Shown: piece after piece, positions 40,103-48,117 of the stretch
How positions within the stretch are numbered: position 1 is the stretch's first letter
Layout of the letters: every line of letters begins with the position of its first letter
Virus record (IMG/VR): IMGVR_UViG_3300021518_000005
Coordinates: 1 to 64,000 of that record
Direction: 5' to 3' (one strand)
Length of the DNA: 64,000 nucleotides
Source: a virus
Notes under the pieces: generated by a model
Database searches by the model: none
Seen by the model: the letters and a program-made list of their open reading frames with translations, nothing else
What the model was told of the DNA's origin: nothing
Translations under genes and position numbers: made by a program

Positions 40103-40587
40103 CACTTCATTCGCCCGTTTGGTGGCTTAATTTTGCCATCCAAATACGCTTGCCAGTTATCAATGCATTGCTGCCAATACACAGCACGACGGGCATAGCG
40201 CGGTTTATCTCCGAGTTTCAAAAGATTTCGATGCATGCCCGACAGAGCTAGCGCACGTTGATAGCGCTGCCTGTCAGGTTTGGGCGACGGCACAGCTACC
40301 CGCCATGGCTCGTGCTCGTGCTTGCCTTGTGGTCTGCCAGCGCCAGATCGTATGCCGCCACGGTCTACTGCCGCGCTCGTGTGTACTGCAACGAGATGAC
40401 GGCGTGCTGTGGTTGGATGGCAATTGATACGCGCTGCCAATTCACTGGCAAGATGACGTATTACTTCAACAGGCAATGCATCACCTTGCTGAATATTGTG
40501 CTCGACAAGCAGCAAGCGCGCAGCGACTCGGATAGAGTCGCTGCGCGCCTTTGTGTTTATACTTTCACTCATTGATTGCATTACCAC
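40102..40587 (-). CDS. HTH-containing DNA-binding-like protein
   Basis: Up to 161 residues. LASELAARINCHPTTARRHLVAVH (about 45-69) reads as a helix-turn-helix. The C-terminal part is basic (RPQGKHEHEPWRVAVPSPKPDRQRYQRAL). The first 30 codons contain a perfect hairpin (40516-40548), so the true start may be further in. One of the few regulator candidates in the window. Confidence 0.55.
   Translation of the reverse strand: MVMQSMSESINTKARSDSIRVAARLLLVEHNIQQGDALPVEVIRHLASELAARINCHPTTARRHLVAVHTSAAVDRGGIRSGAGRPQGKHEHEPWRVAVPSPKPDRQRYQRALALSGMHRNLLKLGDKPRYARRAVYWQQCIDNWQAYLDGKIKPPNGRMK
40516..40548. repeat. 14-bp perfect hairpin near the HTH gene start
   Basis: GCGCGCAGCGACTC (40516-40529) pairs with 40535-40548, 5-nt loop. 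May end the upstream transcript or attenuate the HTH gene. Confidence 0.65.
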
Positions 40588-41012
40588 CCGTGCCCTGTTG
40601 GGCCGTCTAGATCTTCCTCTTCCTGTATTGCCTTGGCATGTGCTGCAAGGCGTGCATTGGTCGCCGCTTTCGCCGCTTCCTTGTCGGCTTGCACCTCTTG
40701 CTCCATGGCGATGACGCGACGACGATGAATTATTAGCTCGATTGCACGCTCACCTTGTTCATAAGCCGAAATATCAAAATGCGAATCGCCGTAATCAAAT
40801 TGCGTTTTGGGTTGAACGCCATACGTCGCGCACAACTCCTCGTAGCGCTTGCGGTTTGGTGTTTCGCGCTTGATTACCTCCATGATCTCGACAATACGCC
40901 AATACGCTTTTTGCGCCCCTGCTTCGGTGCTGAATACCTCGTTGGATTCTGGCTGTACGTGTGGTGCCGTGTACGTGTATCCGCTTTCACATAGTCTAAT
41001 ATCACCAAACAT
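40581..41012 (-). CDS. Coiled-coil protein, unknown
   Basis: 143 residues from ATG 41012 (AAGGAG upstream). MFGDIRLCESGYTYT..., helical middle with QEVQADKEAAKAATNARLAAHAKA near the end. Between the zinc-finger gene and the HTH gene. No family recognised. Confidence 0.5.
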   Translation of the reverse strand: MFGDIRLCESGYTYTAPHVQPESNEVFSTEAGAQKAYWRIVEIMEVIKRETPNRKRYEELCATYGVQPKTQFDYGDSHFDISAYEQGERAIELIIHRRRVIAMEQEVQADKEAAKAATNARLAAHAKAIQEEEDLDGPTGHGW

Positions 41013-41020
41013 GATCGTGT

Positions 41021-41290
41021 TTACTCCTTGATATTGGTTCCCATTGTTCCACCACAGCAGTTGCTGTAGCCACCAGCACCGTTGCCTCCGTCGCATCCGC
41101 ATACAGAACAATCGGTGCCATTATCATAGGCACACGTTGAGCAAAAGAATTTACCAATTGCGTATCCGTCTCCACGAATGTCCTCACCGCAGGATGCACA
41201 GAATGCATCCATATAATTTTCGTAACCTTTAACTGCGATACGTTGGGCTGCCGACAATTGGGAAAGCTCTTGAAAACGATTGGCGTCCAT
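41021..41290 (-). CDS. Cysteine-rich zinc-binding protein
   Basis: 89 residues. FCASCGEDI, FFCSTCAYD and CSVCGCDGG give several CxxC pairs, enough for two zinc sites, followed by a Gly-rich tail. First gene after promoter copy B. Confidence 0.55.
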   Translation of the reverse strand: MDANRFQELSQLSAAQRIAVKGYENYMDAFCASCGEDIRGDGYAIGKFFCSTCAYDNGTDCSVCGCDGGNGAGGYSNCCGGTMGTNIKE

Positions 41291-41312
41291 GTCTTTTACT
41301 CCTTGATGAGTT

Positions 41313-41392
41313 CAATTGCTTCGACCTGAACACAGTATAAATCAAACAACTTGATTGTTGAATGATAAATACCTGATATTTAGGTGATAATT
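41313..41392 (-). promoter_or_regulatory. Duplicated promoter-operator, copy B
   Basis: Same organisation as copy A: TTCAAC, 17 bp, TATACT, with the perfect dyad AATCAA-ACAAC-TTGATT. It overlaps the integrase stop codon and drives 41290 leftward. Confidence 0.8.
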
Positions 41393-42497
41393 ACTCAGAT
41401 GTGTCCTGCAACTTCCTAGCCACATCCTCCAATGCGGCGCGCTCATCAGCGCTGTACGAATGGATGTACACGCGCTCCGTGATGCTGGTAGTGCTATGGC
41501 CGAGTACATCACGCGCCACTGTCGAGGCATACCCGCTTTGGGCGATAAGCGATGCTACCGCATGGCGAAGATCATGTAATCGGATCGATTGCGGCAGCCC
41601 GATTCGCTTCAAGTCGGCCTTGAACGACCGCCAGAGATTATGCGGGTTGTACGGTGTGCCAACTTCAGATGGAAATACAAGTTGATGATCTTTCCATCCT
41701 GGTGCATCGCGCTCCTCATTTTGCACAGCCCTATGCACCTCAAGTGTTTGTACAAGCCACGGCGCAAGCGGAAGCGTTCTAACACCGCTCTCGGTTTTTG
41801 CATCAGCAATATGCAGCGTGCCAGCTTGCATATCAACATCGGCCCACTTCAGCGCGATTAATTCGCCACGTCGAAGGCCGAGTGATGCGCCAATGACATA
41901 GAGTGCATAGCGCCGTGTACCGCGTGCGCCATCGAGTAGTTGTCGGATATGCTCAATGGATACCGGCTGCACTTTGTACTTTCTTGGTTTTGGCACATCA
42001 ACATGTTCAGCCACGTTCCGTTGCACCATTTCGAGACGTACACCGTCGTTGAGTGCTCGACTCAAAACACCATGCGCGTATTCGATGGTACGAGTACTCA
42101 AGAGTGCGTCACGTTTCTTAGAACGCTTGTCACGCAGTTCTGAGAGCCAATGCTGTATATCTTGTGGCCGGAGCTTTACAAGTTTGATATGGCCGATATG
42201 CGGCTCGATATGCAGTCGAGACATATCACGGTAGCTTTCGTAGGTTCGCGCCTTGCCTGGTTTGACCGTATGCTCTAGCCAATACGCCATGTACTGCGTG
42301 ACTGTCATTTTATTGTCGATTGGCTCAGAGCCACGATTAAGTTCAGCCAAGATATTCGCTTGCCAGGTTGCAACTTCCTTGCGTGTCTTGCCGTATTTCC
42401 ACTTGCGTTTCCCATTGCCAAGTGATACAGCTGCGTACCATGTCCCGTCTTTGCGCTGCCCAATAGTGCCTTCATTTTGACCGCGTTTCTTAGGCAT
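41391..42497 (-). CDS. int: Tyrosine-type site-specific integrase
   Basis: 368 residues. N-terminal arm-binding domain (RKDGTWYAAVSLGNGKRKWKYGKTRKEV), core-binding SAM-like domain (VTQYMAYWLEHTVKPGKARTY) and catalytic domain with Arg209 (GLRRGEL), His308 and Arg311 (HDLRH), His334 (LGHSTTS) and the nucleophile Tyr344. It should recombine the attP tRNA-Gly core with the host gene. Its ribosome binding site GGAGG is inside a 28-bp palindrome just upstream (42502-42529). Confidence 0.93.
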   Translation of the reverse strand: MPKKRGQNEGTIGQRKDGTWYAAVSLGNGKRKWKYGKTRKEVATWQANILAELNRGSEPIDNKMTVTQYMAYWLEHTVKPGKARTYESYRDMSRLHIEPHIGHIKLVKLRPQDIQHWLSELRDKRSKKRDALLSTRTIEYAHGVLSRALNDGVRLEMVQRNVAEHVDVPKPRKYKVQPVSIEHIRQLLDGARGTRRYALYVIGASLGLRRGELIALKWADVDMQAGTLHIADAKTESGVRTLPLAPWLVQTLEVHRAVQNEERDAPGWKDHQLVFPSEVGTPYNPHNLWRSFKADLKRIGLPQSIRLHDLRHAVASLIAQSGYASTVARDVLGHSTTSITERVYIHSYSADERAALEDVARKLQDTSE

Positions 42498-42501
42498 AAA
42501 A

Positions 42502-42529
42502 AATCCTCCAAGAACGTTCTTGGAGGATT
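42502..42529 (-). promoter_or_regulatory. Perfect 28-bp palindrome holding integrase ribosome binding site and -10
   Basis: Half-site AATCCTCCAAGAAC repeated as its exact reverse complement with no spacer. On the - strand the right edge overlaps TGCTATAAT (an extended -10), and the left half contains GGAGG 7 bases before the integrase ATG followed by six T. It can act as operator, terminator or both. Confidence 0.8.
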
Positions 42530-42563
42530 ATAGCATTTTTTTGTGTATCTGTTTGAATGTACC

Positions 42564-42818
42564 TTAAAATCCAGTTACCCTGACACCAGTAAGATCGAAC
42601 GCATGATTAAACCGTTCCCGATCCTGGCCTTTGAATACCAAATAGATGGGCTGTCCATCTTCATCTGTTGTGTTCAAATACACGGCTACATAGGGCTTAA
42701 TTTCACCCCCAGCCCGTGCTTCATCAGGATTTAACCACATCGGCCATTCCTCTAGCTCTTCAATGTGCGTTACGTGTTCTAGATTGATACGTATATTTCC
42801 AACACGAATCCAATTCAT
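42564..42818 (-). CDS. Small protein, unknown
   Basis: 84 residues, MNWIRVGNIRINLEHVTHIE..., a PH-like or small beta-barrel fold (KPYVAVYLNTTDEDGQPIYLVF). Its ATG overlaps the upstream stop. No confident family. Confidence 0.55.
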   Translation of the reverse strand: MNWIRVGNIRINLEHVTHIEELEEWPMWLNPDEARAGGEIKPYVAVYLNTTDEDGQPIYLVFKGQDRERFNHAFDLTGVRVTGF

Positions 42819-43186
42819 TACAAATACTCCTTAATAAATGCGATAGCAGGGCCGTAGTCCCGAGCACTGTCATTGATTTCTGTCAATACGCCTCCATCAT
42901 AACTTATTGGGCTGGAAGACAATTCGGCCCATTCAGCAACAGGAAGTGGTAAAACACTTCCTTCCGGATCGTCATCAATATCTACACCAAAAGCATATAT
43001 TTCAACGCCGTAATCATCACTGTACATGCGTTCCCATCGCAAATTTCCCGTTTCTTGCTGATACAAATCACAGAGTACACCTAAACAACAGTAAGTGTCA
43101 TTACTCCAATGCAGTGCGTTAATACCATGTTTGTATTTGCCACTTTCCAGCGCGTCTAGCCACAACTGCTTAATGCGTGCATTCAT
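42818..43186 (-). CDS. CCLGVLC-motif phage protein
   Basis: 122 residues, paralogue of 15685-16032. WLDALESGKYKHGINALHW, YCCLGVLCDLYQQETGN. The acidic middle (FGVDIDDDPEGSVL) differs between the copies. Overlaps the excisionase gene. Confidence 0.65.
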   Translation of the reverse strand: MNARIKQLWLDALESGKYKHGINALHWSNDTYCCLGVLCDLYQQETGNLRWERMYSDDYGVEIYAFGVDIDDDPEGSVLPLPVAEWAELSSSPISYDGGVLTEINDSARDYGPAIAFIKEYL

Positions 43187-43349
43187 TTTCCATACTCCTA
43201 AGCCATTGCTCTAATGCCTCGTGTCGAATAAAACGCCGTCGCCCACACTTGCCATAGCGCAACAGGCCACGGTTCATAGCCTCGTAGAGTGTAGTGCGAC
43301 AGAAGCCAGTTAGGATACTGGCTTCTGTGATCGTGTACGATAGTTTCAT
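43170..43349 (-). CDS. xis: Excisionase-type HTH protein
   Basis: 59 residues: MKLSYTITEASILTGFCRTT..., then GLLRYGKCGRRRFIRHEALEQWL. This is the winged HTH (HTH_17/AlpA type) of phage excisionases, which bend DNA at attL/attR and set integrase direction. It starts at ATG 43349 and its 3' end overlaps the next gene. It lies 0.7 kb upstream of int on the same strand. Confidence 0.78.
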   Translation of the reverse strand: MKLSYTITEASILTGFCRTTLYEAMNRGLLRYGKCGRRRFIRHEALEQWLRSMENECTH

Positions 43350-43933
43350 GCGGCTTCACTGAGGATTTTTAACAGTGTATCGCGCTGCCATATTCGAGCA
43401 TCAGCAGCAGCAGCAGCATCAGCATCAGCACGCCACTCACTGTTAGACGGCTGATCGCCATCAATATACCGCTGATACAGATTAGCCACATGCTGTACCG
43501 CTTCTTTGTCGCGTGCATACCGGATAACGCCGTGTTGCGAATCAGTCAGCATGGCCACGACAAAGCGCTGCCACACATATCGAAGATCAACTCCAACCGG
43601 CATGGCTTCCCAAAATTGTACCGGCCAGTTTTTGGCCTCATGATTAGGCAGGCGCTCAAAAATACCATCTTGTAATCGCGCAATAACACGCGGAATACCA
43701 ATATATTCATATGCGGCATGATCGCTGTAATCGAACGATATACCAAGTACGTCGTTCATGTCGTACAGACTACACCCCACTGCGCAACCACGAAAACGAT
43801 TGTAATCAAAGTTTCCATAGGAACCTTGAACGTAATCATCCTGTGCTCGATGCTGCTTTGCCCGTGCAACCAGTTGTGCCTTGAGATTATAATCATCATT
43901 AAACGTTGTCGTGGACAGTTCCCATGTGTACAT
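43346..43933 (-). CDS. Protein of unknown function
   Basis: 195 residues (YGNFDYNRFRGCAVGCSLYDMND, IGIPRVIARLQDGIFERLPN, PVQFWEAMPVGVDL). Follows a family of phage proteins with a GCAVGCSL box; function unknown. Ends 4 bases inside the excisionase start. Confidence 0.55.
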   Translation of the reverse strand: MYTWELSTTTFNDDYNLKAQLVARAKQHRAQDDYVQGSYGNFDYNRFRGCAVGCSLYDMNDVLGISFDYSDHAAYEYIGIPRVIARLQDGIFERLPNHEAKNWPVQFWEAMPVGVDLRYVWQRFVVAMLTDSQHGVIRYARDKEAVQHVANLYQRYIDGDQPSNSEWRADADAAAAADARIWQRDTLLKILSEAA

Positions 43934-43975
43934 TGATTACTTTCCCTTGCTAAATACGTATACCGTTTCCGATGT

Positions 43976-44107
43976 TTACTTGCTTTCCTTTTCTGGCTCT
44001 GGCTCTGGCTCTGGCTGAATGTAAGGATACAGCCGATCAAAGCAATAGTTACAAAATGCACCCACCTCTGGATGCAGCTCGCCACAATTAATACAGTTAC
44101 TCCACAT
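43976..44107 (-). CDS. 43-residue zinc-ribbon protein
   Basis: From ATG 44107 (GGGAAGG upstream): MWSNCINCGELHPEVGAFCN..., CxxC-CxxC zinc ribbon followed by an acidic proline tail (QPEPEPEPEKESK). Directly under the operator-type promoter at 44145. Confidence 0.6.
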   Translation of the reverse strand: MWSNCINCGELHPEVGAFCNYCFDRLYPYIQPEPEPEPEKESK

Positions 44108-44144
44108 AGTAGATGCCTTCCCAGGTACGTTGTTACCTGACAAC

Positions 44145-44173
44145 ACATTACCACATCGGTAAGATATTGTCAA
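44145..44173 (-). promoter_or_regulatory. Early promoter with operator palindrome
   Basis: - strand TTGACA, 17-bp spacer, TAATGT; palindrome CTTACCGATGTGGTAA. Confidence 0.83.
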
Positions 44174-44196
44174 TACCCCCATTTTAAGCAAAAAAA

Positions 44197-44228
44197 ACAC
44201 GCCCATGGTGATTGTGCCATGGGCGTGT
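44197..44228 (-). terminator. Rho-independent terminator
   Basis: ACACGCCCATGG (44197-44208) pairs with 44217-44228; on the - strand a run of seven T follows. Ends the nucleotide-metabolism operon coming from the right. Confidence 0.85.
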
Positions 44229-44241
44229 CCGGTGATTAAAG

Positions 44242-44835
44242 TTACTTTTGTTTAATCATTGCGCGAATGGTGTTTGCAAGAGCGCCCTGTGTGTCAGCAG
44301 TTAAATCCCAAAAGATTCGACGGTTACTCCATGTCCAAACATAATCTTTTACGGCCTGCTCCGTCATGACCGGCCTACGTTTCAGTACATCGATTTCGTT
44401 GCGCAATGCCTTGACTTCTCGCTCCATTTGCGCTCTCAACTCGCTTATCTGTTGCCGTGCTGTGGCATCTACGGTGCTGGCTGGCTGACTCGGTGCAGGC
44501 GGAAGTGGTGCAACTTGTTGCCCGTTTGACGGATAGCCAGGTGTTACATAGCCAGGTACTTTGTAACGCACAAGTGCCTTTGCATCAGCAGACGGCCACG
44601 ACACATACAAGCCATCTGGCTCCACCGCGCAACCAGCGCGCCCCTCAAAAAACGAAGGAAGGTCGATATACTCAGCCCTATTAGGAGTAAAACACCGTAC
44701 AATATGCGTACCGAATTTGTGTCCAGTTCGTTCACCGCAATACACAATAAATACCGTGTTATCATCTGAACGAAACGACATGAGATCAGCACCACCGTAA
44801 ATTTCACTACCACCAGGAAGATTGTAGACCGTCAA
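44242..44835 (-). CDS. Protein with coiled coil, unknown
   Basis: 197 residues. N-terminal beta domain (MTVYNLPGGSEIYGGADLMS), Pro-rich linker (VAPLPPAPSQPAS), then a coiled coil (RQQISELRAQMEREVKALRNEIDVL) and a Trp-rich tail. Last gene before the terminator. Confidence 0.5.
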   Translation of the reverse strand: MTVYNLPGGSEIYGGADLMSFRSDDNTVFIVYCGERTGHKFGTHIVRCFTPNRAEYIDLPSFFEGRAGCAVEPDGLYVSWPSADAKALVRYKVPGYVTPGYPSNGQQVAPLPPAPSQPASTVDATARQQISELRAQMEREVKALRNEIDVLKRRPVMTEQAVKDYVWTWSNRRIFWDLTADTQGALANTIRAMIKQK

Positions 44836-45258
44836 TCACACATCACACTCCTTAATATTAATACCTGATTGTTCCAACATTTCAGTAGCTAACGGATGGA
44901 TACGATAGCCCTCTCGATACACAATGCGCTGTATGCCTGCATTGATCAGCGCCTTGGTACAGCTCAGGCATGGAAAATGAGTCACATACAACACGGCTCC
45001 ATCTGTTGCCCGACCGACATACGCGGCTTGAATAATGGCGTTGATTTCTGCATGTACCGACCGCACACAATGCCCATGTTCCAAGATGTGCCCAACATGA
45101 TCGCAATCGGCAAGACCACGCGGCGCACCATTATAGCCCGTCGAAAGGATAATATGTTGACACACAAGTACCGCGCCGACATGCGCCCGATCACACGTTG
45201 CGCGCTGACTTACTGCCTGAGCAATCGTCATAAAATACGAGTCCCAATTTTGCCGCAT
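44836..45258 (-). CDS. dCMP deaminase
   Basis: 140 residues. Converts dCMP to dUMP, feeding thymidylate synthesis by ThyX (55219). Zinc site: His69-Ala-Glu71 (SVHAEINA) and Cys97-xx-Cys100 (PCLSC), the deoxycytidylate deaminase pattern; YNGAPRGL is the substrate loop. Ends 1 base from the next gene and overlaps the glycosidase-like gene's stop. Confidence 0.88.
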   Translation of the reverse strand: MRQNWDSYFMTIAQAVSQRATCDRAHVGAVLVCQHIILSTGYNGAPRGLADCDHVGHILEHGHCVRSVHAEINAIIQAAYVGRATDGAVLYVTHFPCLSCTKALINAGIQRIVYREGYRIHPLATEMLEQSGINIKECDV

Positions 45259-46073
45259 TAGCGCACCGCAAATACCTGCACATCTGTATGTGCAATATGA
45301 TATTCTGGATAGTTCTTATCCTGTGCAGCGCCGTAGTTAACATGGAAAAACGTAGCGCCAATGACATTACCGCGTGCATATTGGCGTGTCCACTCGATAT
45401 ACTCTCGTATCTTTTGCGCCGTAGGGATCTTTGGATTGTTAATCCCATACTCACTCAGCACCCATGGCTTATCAGCAAAGTACTTCAGGTGCAGTGCCAG
45501 CGCGTCATCGGCCTGTCGTGTTCGTGGCCCTGGATAGTTTACAACAAGGCTGTCATACTCGTACACATGTACGCCAACCGCATCACAACGCCGTATTGCG
45601 GCTGCCGCAATTTCGAGCCACAACGCCTCTCGATACGTAGTACGAACGCCGTGTGAAGTCATGAGCATAGCCGGTGAGATGATGCGGGCATACGGCATCT
45701 GCTTACGTATTTCGGTGATTGTCCTGTCAAGATGCCATGCCCATCCATGAATTTCACTCTCACTCAAGGAGCGTACATTTGGCTCATTCCCTAGTTCAAT
45801 CCAAATATGCGGCTTAATCGCGTACCACGGTGCTATTTCCTGTACTACTTCCTCCGTATGTAGGAACACCGACCGACCGGATGCGGGATCGCCCACAGCT
45901 GTACGCACAATTGTATGGTCTGTTGCTGCACATACACGCGCTCGTGTTGTCGAGTTCCAACCCTCAACGAGTCCCCATGCCGTTACTACCTTAATACAAT
46001 CAAGTTTACCGATCTGTGTCATGGCATACAGATCGTCTAGTCTTGCATGTGTTAAAACAGGCCCATGAAACAC
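45258..46073 (-). CDS. Glycoside hydrolase-like TIM-barrel protein
   Basis: 271 residues. ELGNEPN with Glu97 and LSEYG with Glu208 look like the acid/base and nucleophile of clan-A (beta/alpha)8 glycosidases. No signal peptide. Placed among nucleotide-metabolism genes rather than tail genes, which is unusual for a polysaccharide-degrading enzyme. Substrate unknown; it could act on glucosylated DNA, host glycogen or cell-surface sugar after lysis. Confidence 0.7.
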   Translation of the reverse strand: MFHGPVLTHARLDDLYAMTQIGKLDCIKVVTAWGLVEGWNSTTRARVCAATDHTIVRTAVGDPASGRSVFLHTEEVVQEIAPWYAIKPHIWIELGNEPNVRSLSESEIHGWAWHLDRTITEIRKQMPYARIISPAMLMTSHGVRTTYREALWLEIAAAAIRRCDAVGVHVYEYDSLVVNYPGPRTRQADDALALHLKYFADKPWVLSEYGINNPKIPTAQKIREYIEWTRQYARGNVIGATFFHVNYGAAQDKNYPEYHIAHTDVQVFAVR

Positions 46074-46559
46074 TTACAAAACACCCCTCTCTACCATGAT
46101 GCGGATAATATCCAGCCAATACTCAACGCGCACTCGTGTACGCTCGTGAAGCATATAGTGCGTTGCTTTGCTGTAGTACCAATCAGACGGATCGAATCCT
46201 TGCCCTTGTGCCATGCTTGCACCCGCCCAATCTGCTACCATCTCCTTGATATATTTCTCTGGCATGTCTAGCGCTTTTGTTTCGCCGCGATCAAACGGCA
46301 AAAGCCAGTATTGCCAGTGATGTGGTTGACGTTTGACATGTGCATTCCAAGCATGTTGAAATGTGTCGGTCTCGACATAGTGCCTTGAACCATCTGGCTG
46401 ATAAAATGTTTGTGCATATGGAATGAGTTCAGATGGCAGAAACTTACTCCAATCATGCGTAAGTGCTTGCCACCAATGCACGCCAATTGCCATGCAAGCC
46501 CGCCATACATAGTATTTATGCGTAATGACGTAGCGCAAATAGGCAGTATATCGCTTCAT
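46074..46559 (-). CDS. DUF5662-family protein
   Basis: 161 residues. LRYVITHKYYVWRACMAIGV, ALTHDWSKFLPSELIPYAQTF, HPHHWQYW-type His-rich core (VKRQPHHWQYWLL) and MPEKYIKEMVADW match a conserved phage family with HD-phosphohydrolase-like His/Asp residues. Function unknown. Confidence 0.72.
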   Translation of the reverse strand: MKRYTAYLRYVITHKYYVWRACMAIGVHWWQALTHDWSKFLPSELIPYAQTFYQPDGSRHYVETDTFQHAWNAHVKRQPHHWQYWLLPFDRGETKALDMPEKYIKEMVADWAGASMAQGQGFDPSDWYYSKATHYMLHERTRVRVEYWLDIIRIMVERGVL

Positions 46560-46768
46560 GTAGTATCCTCGGCCAATGCTTCATTCACAATATCGACTAC
46601 GTGTTCAATGGGGGTCGATGTGATAAACCAACTGACAGCACCATTTGGTTCGTCATAATACACTTTCGTATTCCCGTTTTCCACTACTTCACAATACCGA
46701 ATGACATCAGACCGAATTGCATGCGTGCGATCTCGATCATTAGTTCCAGGGAAATGAAGTAATTTCAT
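46556..46768 (-). CDS. Small protein, unknown
   Basis: 70 residues: MKLLHFPGTNDRDRTHAIRS..., acidic tail. Overlaps the DUF5662-like gene by 4 bases. No family recognised. Confidence 0.5.
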   Translation of the reverse strand: MKLLHFPGTNDRDRTHAIRSDVIRYCEVVENGNTKVYYDEPNGAVSWFITSTPIEHVVDIVNEALAEDTT

Positions 46769-46781
46769 TAGTGCCTCCTAA

Positions 46782-47576
46782 TTACATAAAACAATATCCC
46801 GAATCACACACATCGTCATCTAATTCCGTCATTATTGCTTGACCACCCACAACCCGATCAAGTGGTCTTGATGTTCGCGTAAGATACACGTTCTTCCCAT
46901 GTAGTCGCTGTGCTTTTGCTTGAACCGCCTTTTCAAACACAACAGCTTTCTGAAATGTATCTGGATCTTCCGAGGCAAGGCGTTGCCACTCACTCAAGCG
47001 CGTAAATGGACAAAAGTAGCAAGCACTTTTAGGTGGCACGGGCAATCCAGCTTGAACAATAATATTAATACAATCCTGTCGTGTTAGACGCAGATCGAGT
47101 AACGGATACACATTTACCGTATATTGGTTCTGTGTGTTCGAGTTGGCCCGCATGAACTCATCCATACTGATTCCTAAGCCGATAGAGGCGGGCTTTTTCT
47201 TTGTTGCACCGCGCTCCCGTGCCACATATGAAACAACTCGTATTTTCCACTTTGCGGTGCAGCTGCGCTGCCAAGGCCCGCCCGTGCCAGGGAAAACGGG
47301 GATCGGTATCGATTGTGTATCGCCCAATGTTTCCTCGGCAACAGTTGGGGCGACTTGTCCATTGTGTGTCACTTTCACACGTTCAATAAACTCAATACCG
47401 TGTTTGTGTGCATACGGCATGGCAATATCACGTACATATGCTAGCGTTTTTGGTGCTTCGCTGTCGTCACCCGTATTAGCAAATACATGCAGTGGGAAAT
47501 CGATAACTCGTTGCGCGCTCAGGACAAGTGCCGCGATACTTTGTACACCCCCCCCACTACTAAACAATCGTATCAT
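46782..47576 (-). CDS. PAPS reductase-like PP-loop protein, second copy
   Basis: 264 residues. PP-loop SSGGGVQSIAALVL (6-19); FANTGDDSEAPKTLAYV; CTAKWKIR; CYFCPFTRLSEW. It differs in sequence from the 16852 protein but shares the fold and motif order. Phage members often take part in nucleobase or sulfur modification; which one cannot be told here. Confidence 0.75.
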   Translation of the reverse strand: MIRLFSSGGGVQSIAALVLSAQRVIDFPLHVFANTGDDSEAPKTLAYVRDIAMPYAHKHGIEFIERVKVTHNGQVAPTVAEETLGDTQSIPIPVFPGTGGPWQRSCTAKWKIRVVSYVARERGATKKKPASIGLGISMDEFMRANSNTQNQYTVNVYPLLDLRLTRQDCINIIVQAGLPVPPKSACYFCPFTRLSEWQRLASEDPDTFQKAVVFEKAVQAKAQRLHGKNVYLTRTSRPLDRVVGGQAIMTELDDDVCDSGYCFM

Positions 47577-47611
47577 TTTTCATTCCTTTGTATCAAATTC
47601 GGCAGCCGCCA

Positions 47612-48067
47612 TTACGGTAATACATACACACATACATGTACACTCGATAAATACTGATCAATCATTGGTTCAATCTTGCGCCAGTCACCACCGGCAAGAC
47701 CTGTACCAATCTTCGGCATATGCACATCAAGGCCGCGTTCCGTTGCTTCTCGTTCGAGAAACATAAGACATGTACGCAATGCCTCATACCTCAATGGTAC
47801 TTTATTTTGAGGCGAACGCAAACCGGATTGTGCAATCATATTGCAGACCCATATCTCGTTATGAATATGTACCATTTGTATATCACCAAGATATAGTCCA
47901 TGTTGTTTTCGCGCTTGATGATAGTCCAATTCAGGTTTTTTCCACTGTCTTGAGAGAGCAGTAACAAAACCTTTTCCCCACGCCCCTTGATCGTTGCATA
48001 CATGCGCCACAATTGCGCGTTCACTACCAATATGTTGAAAAAGGTCGCCTGTAATATATGTGATCAT
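47612..48067 (-). CDS. Macro domain (ADP-ribose-binding) protein
   Basis: 151 residues, a single macro domain. MITYITGDLFQHIGSERAIVAHVCNDQGAWGKGFVTAL contains the ADP-ribose contact HxCNxxGxWGxGF; the C-terminal loop PKIGTGLAGGDW closes the site, as in TARG1/DarG-like hydrolases that remove ADP-ribose. It may reverse ADP-ribosylation of phage DNA or proteins by host toxins such as DarT. Neighbouring genes give no toxin. Confidence 0.85.
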   Translation of the reverse strand: MITYITGDLFQHIGSERAIVAHVCNDQGAWGKGFVTALSRQWKKPELDYHQARKQHGLYLGDIQMVHIHNEIWVCNMIAQSGLRSPQNKVPLRYEALRTCLMFLEREATERGLDVHMPKIGTGLAGGDWRKIEPMIDQYLSSVHVCVYVLP

Positions 48068-48074
48068 GATTGTA

Positions 48075-48103
48075 TGGAAGTGTAAGATAGTCTTACACTT
48101 CCA
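48075..48103. repeat. 13-bp hairpin between nrdJ and macro-domain gene
   Basis: 48075-48087 pairs with 48091-48103 (TCTTACACTTCCA), 3-nt loop. Terminator for nrdJ or operator for the macro gene. Confidence 0.6.
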
Positions 48104-48117
48104 CTACTTTTATACTC

